Below are positions 1 through 15,000 of a stretch of 64,000 nucleotides of DNA, piece after piece. Origin of the DNA: Dendrophyllia cribrosa (Eukaryota; Cnidaria; Anthozoa; Scleractinia; Dendrophylliidae). The stretch covers positions 6,752,997 to 6,816,996 of the forward strand of contig JAJLRJ010000009.1 in NCBI GenBank assembly GCA_024195265.1, written 5' to 3'. The position numbers were made by a program, and so were the translations under genes. Within the stretch, counting starts at the first letter, position 1, and each line of letters begins with the position of its first letter. A model generated the notes under the pieces. The model searched no databases and was not told the DNA's origin. It saw only the letters and a program-made list of their open reading frames with translations.

Positions 1-1
1 G

Positions 2-3000
2 TCGCCCTCCACATCAGCTAGCGTGTCAGCCAGTGTGTCGCCATCGACATCCCCATCAGTGTCCCAGAGCGTCTCGCCATCCACGTCCACCAGTGTATCG
101 GCAAGTGTCTCGGACTCCACCTCTGCTAGCGTCTCACAGAGTGTATCGCCATCGACCTCCACCAGCGTGTCACAGAGTGTATCGCCATCGACCTCCGCAT
201 CAGTGTCAAAGAGCCTCTCGGTATCCAGGTCCACAAGTGTATCGGCAAGTGTCTCGGCCTCCACCTCTGCTAGCGTGTCTCAGAGTGTATCGCCATCAAT
301 CTCCACCAGCGTGTCACAGAGTGTCTCGGCATCCACGTCCACAAGTCTATCGGCAAGTGTCTCTGACTCCACCTCTGCTAGCGTGTCAACTAGTGTGTCG
401 CCATCAATTACCGCAAGCAAGTCGCAGAGTGTCTCGGCCTCCACGTCCACAAGTGTGTCGGCGAGTATGTCGCCCTCCACATCAGCTAGCGTGTCAGCCA
501 GTGTGTCGCCATCGACATCCCCATCAGTGTCCCAGAGCGTCTCGCCATCCACGTCCACCAGTGTATCGGCAAGTGTCTCGGACTCCACCTCTGCTAGCGT
601 CTCACAGAGTGTATCGCCATCGACCTCCACCAGCGTGTCACAGAGTGTATCGCCATCGATATCCACCAGTGTGTCACAGAGTGTATCGGTATCGACGTTC
701 GGAAGTCCATCGGCAAGTGTCTCGGACTCCACCTCTGCTAGCGTGTCACAGAGTGTATCGCCATCGATCTCCACCAGCGTGTCACAGAGTGTATCGGTAT
801 CCACGTTCACAAGTCCATCGGCAAGTGTCTCCCACGCCACCTCTGCTAGCGTGTCACAGAGTGTATCGCCATCCATCTCCACCACCGCGTCACAGAGTTT
901 TTCACACTCCACGTCCACAAGTGTGTCGACAAGTATCTCGGTCTCAACCTCAGCTAGCGTTTCACAGAGTGTATCACTATCGACCTCCGCATCAGTGTCA
1001 AAGAGCCTCTCGGTATCCAGGTCCACAAGGGTATCGGCAAGTGTCTCGGCCTCCACCTCTGCTAGCGTATCTCAGAGTGTATCGCCATCAATCTCCACCA
1101 GCGTGTCACAGAGTGTCTCGGCATCCACGTCCACAAGTCTATCGGCAAGTGTCTCTGACTCCACCTCTGCTAGCGTGTCAACTAGTGTGTCGCCATCGAT
1201 TTCCGCAAGCAAGTCGCAGAGTGTCTCGGCCTCCACGTCCACAAGTGTGTCGGCGAGTATGTCGGCCTCCACATCAGCTAGCGTGTCAGCCAGTGTATCG
1301 CCATCGACCTCCCCATCAGTGTCCCAGAGCGTCTCGCCATCCAGGTCCACCAGTGTATCGGCAAGTGTCTCGGACTCCACCTCTGCTAGCGTGTCACAGA
1401 GTGTATCGCCATCGATCTCCACCAGCGTGTCACAGAGTGTATCGGTATCCACGTTCACAAGTCCATCGGCAAGTGTCTCGGACTCCATCTCTGCTAGCGT
1501 GTCACAGAGTGTATCGCCAGCCATCTCCACCACCGCGTCACAGCGTTTTTCACACTCCACGTCCACAAGTGTGTCGACAAGTATCTCGGTCTCAACCTCA
1601 GCTAGCGTTTCACAGAGTGTATCACCATCGACTTCCGCATCAGTGTCAAAGAGCCTCTCGGTATCCAGGTCCACAAGTGTATCGGCAAGTGTCTCGGCCT
1701 CCACCTCTGCTAGCGTGTCTCAGAGTGTATCGCCATCGATATCCACCAGCGTGTCACAGAGTGTATCGGTATCCACGTTCGCAAGTCCATCGGCAAGTGT
1801 CTCGGACTCCACCTCTGCTAGCGTGTCACAGAGTGTATCGCCATCGATCTCCACCAGCGTGTCACAGAGTGTATCGGTATCCACGTTCACAAGTCCATCG
1901 GCAAGTGTCTCGCACTCCACCTCTGCTAGCGTGTCACAGAGTGTATCGCCATCCATCTCCACCACCGCGTCACAGAGTTTTTCACACTCCACGTCCACAA
2001 GTGTGTCGACATGTTTCTCGGTCTCAACCTCAGCTAGCGTTTCACAGAGTGTATCACCATCGACCTCCGCATCAGTGTCAAAGAGCCTCTCGGTATCCAG
2101 GTCCACAAGTGTATCGGCAAGTGTCTCGGCCTCCACCTCTGCTAGCGTGTCTCACAGTGTATCGCCATCAATCTCCACCAGCGTGTCACAGAGTGTCTCG
2201 GCATCTACGTCCACAAGTCTATCGGCAACTGTCTCTGACTCCACCTCTGCTAGCGTGTCAACTAGTGTGTCGCCATCGATTTCTGCAAGCAAGTCGCAGA
2301 GTGTCTCGGCCTCCACGTCCACAAGTGTGTCGGCGAGTATGTCGGCCTCCACATCAGCTAGCGTGTCAGCCATTGTGTCGCCATCGACATCCCCATCAGT
2401 GTCCCAGAGCATCTCGCCATCCAGGTCCACCAGTGTATCGGCAAGTGTCTCGGACTCCACCTCTGCTAGCGTGTCACAGAGTGTATCGCCATCGATCTCC
2501 ACCAGGGTGTCACAGAGTGTATCGGTATCCACGTTCACAAGTCCATCGGCAAGTGTCTCGGACTCCACCTCTGCTAGCGTGTCACAGAGTGTATCGCCAT
2601 CCATCTCCACCACCGCGTCACAGAGTTTTTCACACTCCACGTCCACAAGTGTGTCGACAAGTATCTCGGTCTCAACCTCAGCTAGCGTTTCACAGAGTGT
2701 ATCACCATCGACCTCCACCAGCGTGTCACAGAGTGTATCGCCATCGATATCCACCAGCGTGTCACAGAGTGTATCGGTATCCACGTTCGCAAGTCCATCG
2801 GCAAGTGTCTCGGACTCCACCTCTGCTAGCGTGTTACAGAGTGTATCGCCATCGATCTCCACGAGCGTGTCACAGAGTGTATCGGTATCCACGTTCACAA
2901 GTCCATCGGCAAGTGTCTCGCACTCCACCTCTGCTAGCGTGTCACAGAGTGTATCGCCATCCATCTCCACCACCGCGTCACAGAGTTTTTCACACTCCAC

Positions 3001-6000
3001 GTCCACAAGTGTGTCGACAAGTTTCTCGGTCTCAACCTCAGCTAGCGTTTCACAGAGTGTATCACCATCGACCTCCGCATCAGTGTCAAAGAGCCTCTCG
3101 GTATCCAGGTCCACAAGTGTATCGGCAAGTGTCTCGGCCTCCACCTCTGCTAGCGTGTCTCACAGTGTATCGCCATCAATCTCCACCAGCGTGTCACAGA
3201 GTGTCTCGGCATCCACGTCCACAAGTCTATCGGCAAGTGTCTCTGACTCCACCTCTGCTAGCGTGTCAACTAGTGTGTCGCCATCGATTTCCGCAAGCAA
3301 GTCGCAGAGTGTCTCGGCCTCCACGTCCACAAGTGTGTCGGCGAGTATGTCGGCCTCCACATCAGCTAGCGTGTCAGCCAGTGTGTTGCCATCGACCTCC
3401 CCATCAGTGTCCCAGAGCGTCTCGCCATCCAGGTCCACCAGTGTATCGGCAAGTGTCTCGGATTCCACCTCTGCTAGCGTGTCACAGAGTGTATCGCCAT
3501 CGATCTCCACCAGCGTGTCACAGAGTGTATCGGTATCCACGTTCACAAGTCCATCGGCAAGTGTCTCGGACTCCACCTCTGCTAGCGTGTCACAGAGTGT
3601 ATCGCCATCCATCTCCACCACCGCGTCACAGAGTTTTTCACACTCCACGTCCACAAGTGTGTCGACAAGTATCTCGGTCTCAACCTCAGCTAGCGTTTCA
3701 CAGAGTGTATCACCATCGACCTCCGCATCAGTGTCAAAGAGCCTCTCGGTATCCAGGTCCACCAGTGTATCGGCAAGTGTCTCGGACTCCACCTCTGCAA
3801 GCGTCTCACGGAGTGTATCGCCATCGACCTCCACCAGCGTGTCACAGAGTGTATCGCCATCGATATCCACCAGCGTGTCACAGAGTGTATCGGTATCCAC
3901 GTTCGCAAGTCCATCGGCAAGTGTCTCGGACTCCACCTCTGCTAGCGTGTCACAGAGTGTATCGCCATCGATCTCCACCAGCGTGTCACAGAGTGTATCG
4001 GTATCCACGTTCACAAGTCCATCGGCAAGTGACTCGGACTCCAACTCTGCTAGCGTGTCACAGAGTGTATCGCCATCCATCTCCACCACCGCGTCACAGA
4101 GTTTTTCACACTCCACGTCCACAAGTGTGTCGACAAGTATCTCGGTCTCAACCTCAGCTAGCGTTTCACAGAGTGTATCACCATCGACCTCGGCATCAGT
4201 GTCAAAGACCCTCTCGGTATCCAGGTCCACAAGTGTATCGGCAAGTGTCTCGGCCTCCACCTCTGCTAGCGTGTCTCAGAGTGTATCGACATCAATCTCC
4301 ACCAGCGTGTCACAGAGTGTCTCGGCATCCACGTCCGCAAGTCTATCGGCAAGTGTCTCTGACTCCACCTCTGCTAGCGTGTCAACTAGTGTGTCGCCAT
4401 CGATTTCCGCAAGCAAGTCGCAGAGTGTCTCGGCCTCCACGTCCACAAGTGTGTCGGCGAGTATGTCGGCCTCCATATCAGCTGGCGTGTCAGCCAGTGT
4501 GTCGCCATCGACATCCCCATCAGTATCCCATAGCGTCTCGCCATCCACGTCCACCAGTGTATCGGCAAGAGACTCGGACTCCACCTCTGCTAGCGTGTCA
4601 CAGAGTGTATCGCCATCGACCTCCACCAGCGTGTCACAGAGTGTATCGCCATCGATATCCACCACCGTGTCACAGAGTGTATCGGTATCCACGTTCGCAA
4701 GTCCATCGGCAAGTGTCTCGGCCTCCACCTCTGCTAGCGTGTCACAGAGTGTATCGCCATCGATCTCCACCAGCGTGTCACAGAGTGTATCGGTATCCAC
4801 GTTCACAAGTCCATCGGCAAGTGTCTCGCACTCCACCTCTGCTAGCGTGTCACAGAGTGTATCGCCATCTATCTCCACCACCGCGTCACAGAGTTTTTCA
4901 CACTCCACGTCCACAAGTGTGTCGACAAGTTTCTCGGTCTCAACCTCAGCTAGCGTTTCACAGAGTGTATCACCATCGACCTCCGCATCAGTGTCAAAGA
5001 GCCTCTCGGTATCCAGGTCCACAAGTGTATCGGCAAGTGTCTCGGCCTCCACCTCTGCTAGCGTGTCTGAGAGTGTATCGCCATCAATCTCCACCAGCGT
5101 GTCACAGAGTGTCTCGGCATCCACGTCCACAAGTCTATCGGCAAGTGTCTCTGACTCCACCTCTGCTAGCGTGTCAACTAGTGTGTCGCCATCGATTTCC
5201 GCAAGCAAGTCGCAGAGTGTCTCCGCCTCCACGTCCACAAGTGTGTCGGCGAGTATGTCGGCCTCCACATCAGCTAGCGTGTCAGCCAGTGTGTCGCCAT
5301 CGACATCCCCATCAGTGTCCCAGAGCGTCTCGCCATCCAGGTCCACCAGTGTATCGGCAAGTGTCTCGGATTCCACCACTGCTAGCGTGTTACAGAGTGT
5401 ATCGCCATCGATCTCCACCAGCGTGTCACAGAGTGTATCGGTATCCACGTTCACAAGTCCATCGGGAAGTGTCTCGCACTCCACCTCTGCTAGCGTGTCA
5501 CAGAGTGTATCGTCATCCATCTCCACCACCGCGTCACAGAGTTTTTCACACTCCACGTCCACAAGTGTGTCGACAAGTATCTCGGTCTCAACCTCAGCTA
5601 GCGTTTCACAGAGTGCATCACCATCGACCTCCGCATCAGTGTCAAAGAGCCTCTCGGTATCCAGGTCCACAAGTGTATCGGCAAGTGTCTCGGCCTACAC
5701 CTCTACTAGCGTGTCTCAGAGTGTATCGCCATCAATCTCCACCAGCGTGTCACAGAGTGTCTCGGCATCCACGTCCGCAAGTCTATCGGCAAGTGTCTCT
5801 GACTCCACCTCCGCTAGCGTGTCAACTAGTGTGTCGCCATCGATTTCCGCAAGCAAGTCGCAGAGTGTCTCGGCCTCCACGTCCACAAGTGTGTCGGCGA
5901 GTATGTCGGCCTCCACATCAGCTAGCGTGTCAGCCAGTGTGTCGCCATCGACATCCCCATCAGTGTCCCAGAGCGTCTCGCCATCCACGTCCACCAGTAT

Positions 6001-9000
6001 ATCGGCAAGTGTCTCGGACTCCACCTCTGCTAGCGTGTCACAGAGTGTATCGCCATCGACCTCCACCAGCGTGTCACAGAGTGTCACGGCATCCACCTCC
6101 ACAAGTCTATCGGCAAGTGTCTCTGACTCCACCTCTGCTAGCGTGTCAACTAGTGTGTCGCCATCGATTTCCGCAAGCAAGTCGCAGAGTGTCTCGGCCT
6201 CCACGTCCACAAGTGTGTCGGCGAGTATGTCGGCCTCCACATCAGCTAGCGTGTCAGCCAGTGTGTCGCCATCGACCTCCCCATCAGTGTCCCAGAGCGT
6301 CTCGCCATCCAGGTCCACCAGTGTATCGGCAAGTGTCTCGGACTCCACCTCTGCTAGCGTGTCACAGAGTGTATCGCCATCGATCTCCACCAGCGTGTCA
6401 CAGAGTGTATCGGTATCCACGTTCACAAGTCCATCGGCAAGTGTCTCGCACTCCACCTCTGCTAGCGTGTCACAGAGTGTATCGCCATCCATCTCCACCA
6501 CCGCGTCACAGAGTTTTTCACACTCCAGGTCCACAAGTGTGTCGACAAGTATCTCGGTCTCAACCTCAGCTAGCGTTTCACAGAGTGTATCACTATCGAC
6601 CTCCGCATCAGTGTCAAAGAGCCTCTCGGTATCCAGGTCCACAAATGTATCGGCAAGTGTCTCGGCCTCCACCTCTGCTAGCGTGTCTCAGAGTGTATCT
6701 CCATCAATCTCCACCAGCGTGTCACAGAGTGTCTCGGCATCCACGTCCACAAGTCTATCGGCAAGTGTCTCTGACTCCACCTCTGCTAGCGTGTCAACTA
6801 GTGTGTCGCCATCGATTTCCGCAAGCAAGTGGCAGAGTGTCTCGCCCTCCACGTCCACAAGTGTGTCGGTGAGTATGTCGGCCTCCACATCAGCTAGCGT
6901 GTCAGCCAGTGTGTCGCCATCGACATCCCCATCAGTGTCCCAGAGCGTCTCGCCATCCACGTCCACCAGTGTATCGGCAAGTGTCTCGGACTCCACCTCT
7001 GCTAGCGTGTCACAGAGTGTATCGCCATCGATATCCACCAGCGTGTCACAGAGTGTATCGGTATCCACGTTCGCAAGTCCATCGGCAAGTGTCTCGGACT
7101 CCACCTCTGCTAGCGTGTCACAGAGTGTATCGCCATCGATCTCCACCAGCGTGTCACAGAGTGTATCGGTATCCACGTTCACAAGTCCATCGGCAAGTGT
7201 CGCGCACTCCACCTCTGCTAGCGTGTCACAGAGTGTATCGCCATCCATCTCCACCACCGCGTCACAGAGTGTATCGGTATCCACGTTCACAAGTCCATCG
7301 GCAAGTGTCTCGCACTCCACCTCTGCTAGCGTGTCACAGAGTGTATCGCCATCGACCTCCGCATCAGTGTCAAAGAGCCTCTCGGTATCCAGGTCCACAA
7401 GTGTATCGGCAAGTGTCTCGGCCTCCACCTCTGCTAGCGTGTCTCACAGTGTATCGCCATCAATCTCCACCAGCGTGTCACAGAGTGTCTCGGCATCCAC
7501 GTCCACAAGTCTATCGGCAACTGTCTCTGACTCCACCTCTGCTAGCGTGTCAACTAGTGTGTCCGCCATCGATTTCCGCAAGCAAGTCGCAGAGTGTCTC
7601 GGCCTCCACGTCCACAAGTGTGTCGGCGAGTATGTCGGCCTCCACATCAGCTAGCGTGTCAGCCAGTGTGTCGCCATCGAGTTCCCCATCAGTGTCCCAG
7701 AGCGTCTCGCCATCCAGGTCCACCAGTGTATCGGCAAGTGTCTCGGACTCCACCTCTGCTAGCGTGTCACAGAGTGTATCGCCATCGATATCCACCAGGG
7801 TGTCACAGAGTGTATCGGTATCCACGTTCGCAAGTCCATCGGCAAGTGTCTCGGACTCCACCTCTGCTAGCGTGTCACAGAGTGTATCGCCATCGATCTC
7901 CACCAGCGTGTCACAGAGTGTATCGGTATCCACGTTCACAAGTCCATCGGCAAGTGTCTCGCACTCCACCTCTGCTAGCGTGTCACAGAGTGTATCGCCA
8001 TCCATCTCCACCACCGCGTCACAGAGTTTTTCACACTCCACGTCCACAAGTGTGTCGACAAGTTTCTCGGTCTCAACCTCAGCTAGCGTTTCACAGAGTG
8101 TATCACCATCGATCTCCGCATCAGTGTCAAAGAGCCTCTCGGTATCCAGGTCCACAAGTGTATCGGCAAGTGTCTCGGCCTCCACCTCTGCTAGCGTGTC
8201 TCACAGTGTATCGCCATCAATCTCCACCAGCGTGTCACAGAGTGTCACGGCATCCACCTCCACAAGTCTATCGGCAAGTGTCTCTGACTCCACCTCTGCT
8301 AGCGTGTCAACTAGTGTGTCGCCATCGATTTCCGCAAGCAAGTCGCAGAGTGTCTCGGCCTCCACGTCCACAAGTGTGTCGGCGCGTATGTCGGCCTCCA
8401 CATCAGCTAGCGTGTCAGCCAATGTGTCGCCATCGACCTCCCCATCAGTGTCCGAGAGCGTCTCGCCATCCAGGTCCACCAGTGTATCGGCAAGTGTCTC
8501 GGACTCCACCTCTGCTAGCGTGTCACAGAGTGTATCGCCATCGATATCCACCAGGGTGTCACAGAGTGTATCGGTATCCACGTTCGCAAGTCCATCGGCA
8601 AGTGTCTCGGACTCCACCTCTGCTAGCGTGTCACAGAGTGTATCGCCATCGATCTCCACCAGCGTGTCACAGAGTGTATCGGTATCCACGTTCACAAGTC
8701 CATCGGCAAGTGTCTCGCACTCCACCTCTGCTAGCGTGTCACAGAGTGTATCGCCATCCATCTCCACCACCGCGTCACAGAGTTTTTCACACTCCACGTC
8801 CACAAGTGTGTCGACAAGTTTCTCGGTCTCAACCTCAGCTAGCGTTTCACAGAGTGTATCACCATCGACCTCCGCATCTGTGTCAAAGAGCCTCTCGGTA
8901 TCCAGGTCCACAAGTGTATCGGCAAGTGTCTCGGCCTCCACCTCTGCTAGCGTGTCTCACAGTGTATCGCCATCAATCTCCACCAGCGTGTCACAGAGTG

Positions 9001-12000
9001 TCTCGGCATCCACGTCCACAAGTCTATCGGCAACTGTCTCTGACTCCACCTCTGCTAGCGTGTCAACTAGTGTGTCGCCATCGATTTCCGCAAGCAAGTC
9101 GCAGAGTGTCTCGGCCTCCACGTCCACAAGTGTGTCGGCGAGTATGTCGTCCTCCACATCAGCTAGCGTGTCAGCCAGTGTGTCGCCATCGACCTCCCCA
9201 TCAGTGTCCCAGAGCGTCTCACCATCCAGGTCCACCAGTGTATCGGCAAGTGTCTCGGACTCCACCTCTGCTAGCGTGTCACAGAGTGTATCACCATCGA
9301 TCTCCACCAGCGTGTCACAGAGTGTATCGGTATCCACGTTCACAATTCCATCGGCAAGTGTCTCGGACTCCACCTCTGCTAGCGTGTCACAGAGTGTATC
9401 GCCATCCATCTCCACCACCGCGTCACAGAGTTTTTCACACTCCACGTCCACAAGTGTGTCGACAAGTATCTCGGTCTCAACCTCAGCTAGCGTTTCACAG
9501 AGTGTATCACCATCGACCTCCGCATCAGTGTCAAAGAGCCTCTCGGTATCCAGGTCCACAAGTGTATCGGCAAGTGTCTCGGCCTCCAACTCTGCTAGCG
9601 TGTCACAAAGTGTATCGCCATCAATCTCCACCAGCGTGTCACAGAGTGTCTCGGCATCCACGTCCACAAGTGTATCGGCAAGTGTCTCTGACTCAACCTC
9701 TGCTAGCGTGTCAACTAGTGTGTCGCCATCGATTTCCGCAAGCAAGTCGCAGAGTGTCTCGGCCTCCACGTCCACAAGTGTGTCGGCGAGTATGTCGGCC
9801 TCCACATCAGCTAGCGTGTCAGCCAGTGTGTCGCCATCGACATCCCCATCAGTGTCCCAGAGCGTCTCGCCATCCACGTCCACCAGTATATCGGCAAGTG
9901 TCTCGGACTCCACCTCTGCTAGCGTGTCACAGAGTGTATCGCCATCGACCTCCACCAGCGTGTCACAGAGTGTATCGCCATCGACCTCCGCATCAGTGTC
10001 AAAGAGCCTCTCGGTATCCAGGTCCACAAGTGTATCGGCAAGTGTCTCGGCCTCCACCTCTGCTAGCGTGTCACAGAGTGTATCGCCATCAATCTCCACC
10101 AGCGTGTCACAGAGTGTCTCGGCATCCACCGTCCACAAGTCTATCGGCAAGTGTCTCTGACTCAACCTCTGCTAGCGTGTCAACTAGTGTGTCGCCATCG
10201 ATTTCCGCAAGCAAGTCGCAGAGTGTCTCGGCCTCCACGTCCACAAGTGTGTCGGCGAGTATGTCGGCCTCCACATCAGCTAGCGTGTCAGCCAGTGTGT
10301 CGCCATCGACATCCCCATCAGTGTCCCGAGAGCGTCTCGCCATCCAGGTCCACCAGTGTATCGGCAAGTGTCTCGGACTCCACCTCTGCTAGCGTGTCAC
10401 AGAGGGTATCGCCATCGATATCCACCAGGGTGTCACAGAGTGTATCGGTATCCACGTTCGCAAGTCCATCGGCAAGTGTCTCGGACTCCACCTCTGCTAG
10501 CGTGTCACAGAGTGTATCGCCATCGATCTCCACCAGCGTGTCACAGAGTGTATCGGTATCCACGTTCACAAGTCCATCGGCAAGTGTCTCGCACTCCACC
10601 TCTGCTAGCGTGTCACAGAGTGTATCGCCATCCATCTCCACCACCGCGTCACAGAGTTTTTCACACTCCACGTCCACAAATGTGTCGACAAGTATCTCGG
10701 TCTCAACCTCAGCTAGCGTTTCACAGAGTGTATCACTATCGACCTCCGCATCAGTGTCAAAGAGCCTCTCGGTATCCAGGTCCACAAATGTATCGGCAAG
10801 TGTCTCGGCCTCCACCTCTGCTAGCGTGTCTCAGAGTGTATCTCCATCAATCTCCACCAGCGTGTCACAGAGTGTCTCGGCATCCACGTCCACAAGTCTA
10901 TCGGCAAGTGTCTCTGACTCCACCTCTGCTAGCGTGTCAACTAGTGTGTCGCCATCGATTTCCGCAAGCAAGTGGCAGAGTGTCTCGGCCTCCACGTCCA
11001 CAAGTGTGTCGGTGAGTATGTCGGCCTCCACATCAGCTAGCGTGTCAGCCAGTGTGTCGCCATCGACATCCCCATCAGTGTCCCAGAGCGTCTCGCCATC
11101 CACGTCCACCAGTGTATCGGCAAGTGTCTCGGACTCCACCTCTGCTAGCGTGTCACAGAGTGTATCGCCATCGATATCCACCAGCGTGTCACAGAGTGTA
11201 TCGGTATCCACGTTCGCAAGTCCATCGGCAAGTGTCTCGGACTCCACCTCTGCTAGCGTGTCACAGAGTGTATCGCCATCGATCTCCACCAGCGTGTCAC
11301 AGAGTGTATCGGTATCCACGTTCACAAGTCCATCGGCAAGTGTCTCGGACTCCATCTCTGCTAGCGTGTCACAGAGTGTATCGCCAGCCATCTCCACCAC
11401 CGCGTCACAGAGTTTTTCACACTCCACGTCCACAAGTGTGTCGACAAGTATCTCGGTCTCAACCTCAGCTAGCGTTTCACAGAGTGTATCACCATCGACT
11501 TCCGCATCAGTGTCAAAGAGCCTCTCGGTATCCAGGTCCACAAGTGTATCGGCAAGTGTCTCGGCCTCCACCTCTGCTAGCGTGTCTCAGAGTGTATCGC
11601 CATCAATCTCCACCAGCGTGTCACAGAGTGTCTCGGCATCCACGTCCACAAGTCTATCGGCAAGTGTCTCTGACTCCACCTCTGCTAGCGTGTCAACTAG
11701 TGTGTCGCCATCAATTACCGCAAGCAAGTCGCAGAGTGTCTCGGCCTCCACGTCCACAAGTGTGTCGGCGAGTATGTCGCCCTCCACATCAGCTAGCGTG
11801 TCAGCCAGTGTGTCGCCATCGACATCCCCATCAGTGTCCCAGAGCGTCTCGCCATCCACGTCCACCAGTGTATCGGCAAGTGTCTCGGACTCCACCTCTG
11901 CTAGCGTCTCACAGAGTGTATCGCCATCGACCTCCACCAGCGTGTCACAGAGTGTATCGCCATCGATATCCACCAGTGTGTCACAGAGTGTATCGGTATC

Positions 12001-15000
12001 GACGTTCGGAAGTCCATCGGCAAGTGTCTCGGACTCCACCTCTGCTAGCGTGTCACAGAGTGTATCGCCATCGATCTCCACCAGCGTGTCACAGAGTGTA
12101 TCGGTATCCACGTTCACAAGTCCATCGGCAAGTGTCTCCCACGCCACCTCTGCTAGCGTGTCACAGAGTGTATCGCCATCCATCTCCACCACCGCGTCAC
12201 AGAGTTTTTCACACTCCACGTCCACAAGTGTGTCGACAAGTATCTCGGTCTCAACCTCAGCTAGCGTTTCACAGAGTGTATCACTATCGACCTCCGCATC
12301 AGTGTCAAAGAGCCTCTCGGTATCCAGGTCCACAAGGGTATCGGCAAGTGTCTCGGCCTCCACCTCTGCTAGCGTATCTCAGAGTGTATCGCCATCAATC
12401 TCCACCAGCGTGTCACAGAGTGTCTCGGCATCCACGTCCACAAGTCTATCGGCAAGTGTCTCTGACTCCACCTCTGCTAGCGTGTCAACTAGTGTGTCGC
12501 CATCGATTTCCGCAAGCAAGTCGCAGAGTGTCTCGGCCTCCACGTCCACAAGTGTGTCGGCGAGTATGTCGGCCTCCACATCAGCTAGCGTGTCAGCCAG
12601 TGTATCGCCATCGACCTCCCCATCAGTGTCCCAGAGCGTCTCGCCATCCAGGTCCACCAGTGTATCGGCAAGTGTCTCGGACTCCACCTCTGCTAGCGTG
12701 TCACAGAGTGTATCGCCATCGATCTCCACCAGCGTGTCACAGAGTGTATCGGTATCCACGTTCACAAGTCCATCGGCAAGTGTCTCGGACTCCATCTCTG
12801 CTAGCGTGTCACAGAGTGTATCGCCAGCCATCTCCACCACCGCGTCACAGCGTTTTTCACACTCCACGTCCACAAGTGTGTCGACAAGTATCTCGGTCTC
12901 AACCTCAGCTAGCGTTTCACAGAGTGTATCACCATCGACTTCCGCATCAGTGTCAAAGAGCCTCTCGGTATCCAGGTCCACAAGTGTATCGGCAAGTGTC
13001 TCGGCCTCCACCTCTGCTAGCGTGTCTCAGAGTGTATCGCCATCGATATCCACCAGCGTGTCACAGAGTGTATCGGTATCCACGTTCGCAAGTCCATCGG
13101 CAAGTGTCTCGGACTCCACCTCTGCTAGCGTGTCACAGAGTGTATCGCCATCGATCTCCACCAGCGTGTCACAGAGTGTATCGGTATCCACGTTCACAAG
13201 TCCATCGGCAAGTGTCTCGCACTCCACCTCTGCTAGCGTGTCACAGAGTGTATCGCCATCCATCTCCACCACCGCGTCACAGAGTTTTTCACACTCCACG
13301 TCCACAAGTGTGTCGACATGTTTCTCGGTCTCAACCTCAGCTAGCGTTTCACAGAGTGTATCACCATCGACCTCCGCATCAGTGTCAAAGAGCCTCTCGG
13401 TATCCAGGTCCACAAGTGTATCGGCAAGTGTCTCGGCCTCCACCTCTGCTAGCGTGTCTCACAGTGTATCGCCATCAATCTCCACCAGCGTGTCACAGAG
13501 TGTCTCGGCATCTACGTCCACAAGTCTATCGGCAACTGTCTCTGACTCCACCTCTGCTAGCGTGTCAACTAGTGTGTCGCCATCGATTTCTGCAAGCAAG
13601 TCGCAGAGTGTCTCGGCCTCCACGTCCACAAGTGTGTCGGCGAGTATGTCGGCCTCCACATCAGCTAGCGTGTCAGCCATTGTGTCGCCATCGACATCCC
13701 CATCAGTGTCCCAGAGCATCTCGCCATCCAGGTCCACCAGTGTATCGGCAAGTGTCTCGGACTCCACCTCTGCTAGCGTGTCACAGAGTGTATCGCCATC
13801 GATCTCCACCAGGGTGTCACAGAGTGTATCGGTATCCACGTTCACAAGTCCATCGGCAAGTGTCTCGGACTCCACCTCTGCTAGCGTGTCACAGAGTGTA
13901 TCGCCATCCATCTCCACCACCGCGTCACAGAGTTTTTCACACTCCACGTCCACAAGTGTGTCGACAAGTATCTCGGTCTCAACCTCAGCTAGCGTTTCAC
14001 AGAGTGTATCACCATCGACCTCCACCAGCGTGTCACAGAGTGTATCGCCATCGATATCCACCAGCGTGTCACAGAGTGTATCGGTATCCACGTTCGCAAG
14101 TCCATCGGCAAGTGTCTCGGACTCCACCTCTGCTAGCGTGTTACAGAGTGTATCGCCATCGATCTCCACGAGCGTGTCACAGAGTGTATCGGTATCCACG
14201 TTCACAAGTCCATCGGCAAGTGTCTCGCACTCCACCTCTGCTAGCGTGTCACAGAGTGTATCGCCATCCATCTCCACCACCGCGTCACAGAGTTTTTCAC
14301 ACTCCACGTCCACAAGTGTGTCGACAAGTTTCTCGGTCTCAACCTCAGCTAGCGTTTCACAGAGTGTATCACCATCGACCTCCGCATCAGTGTCAAAGAG
14401 CCTCTCGGTATCCAGGTCCACAAGTGTATCGGCAAGTGTCTCGGCCTCCACCTCTGCTAGCGTGTCTCACAGTGTATCGCCATCAATCTCCACCAGCGTG
14501 TCACAGAGTGTCTCGGCATCCACGTCCACAAGTCTATCGGCAAGTGTCTCTGACTCCACCTCTGCTAGCGTGTCAACTAGTGTGTCGCCATCGATTTCCG
14601 CAAGCAAGTCGCAGAGTGTCTCGGCCTCCACGTCCACAAGTGTGTCGGCGAGTATGTCGGCCTCCACATCAGCTAGCGTGTCAGCCAGTGTGTTGCCATC
14701 GACCTCCCCATCAGTGTCCCAGAGCGTCTCGCCATCCAGGTCCACCAGTGTATCGGCAAGTGTCTCGGATTCCACCTCTGCTAGCGTGTCACAGAGTGTA
14801 TCGCCATCGATCTCCACCAGCGTGTCACAGAGTGTATCGGTATCCACGTTCACAAGTCCATCGGCAAGTGTCTCGGACTCCACCTCTGCTAGCGTGTCAC
14901 AGAGTGTATCGCCATCCATCTCCACCACCGCGTCACAGAGTTTTTCACACTCCACGTCCACAAGTGTGTCGACAAGTATCTCGGTCTCAACCTCAGCTAG

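Noticed and set aside
10151..10260. Start of a separate gene at about 10151
   Set aside because: The apparent start is only where the frame reopens after the extra C at 10129. There is no ATG in the context of a gene start, and the upstream Ser frame is continuous once corrected.
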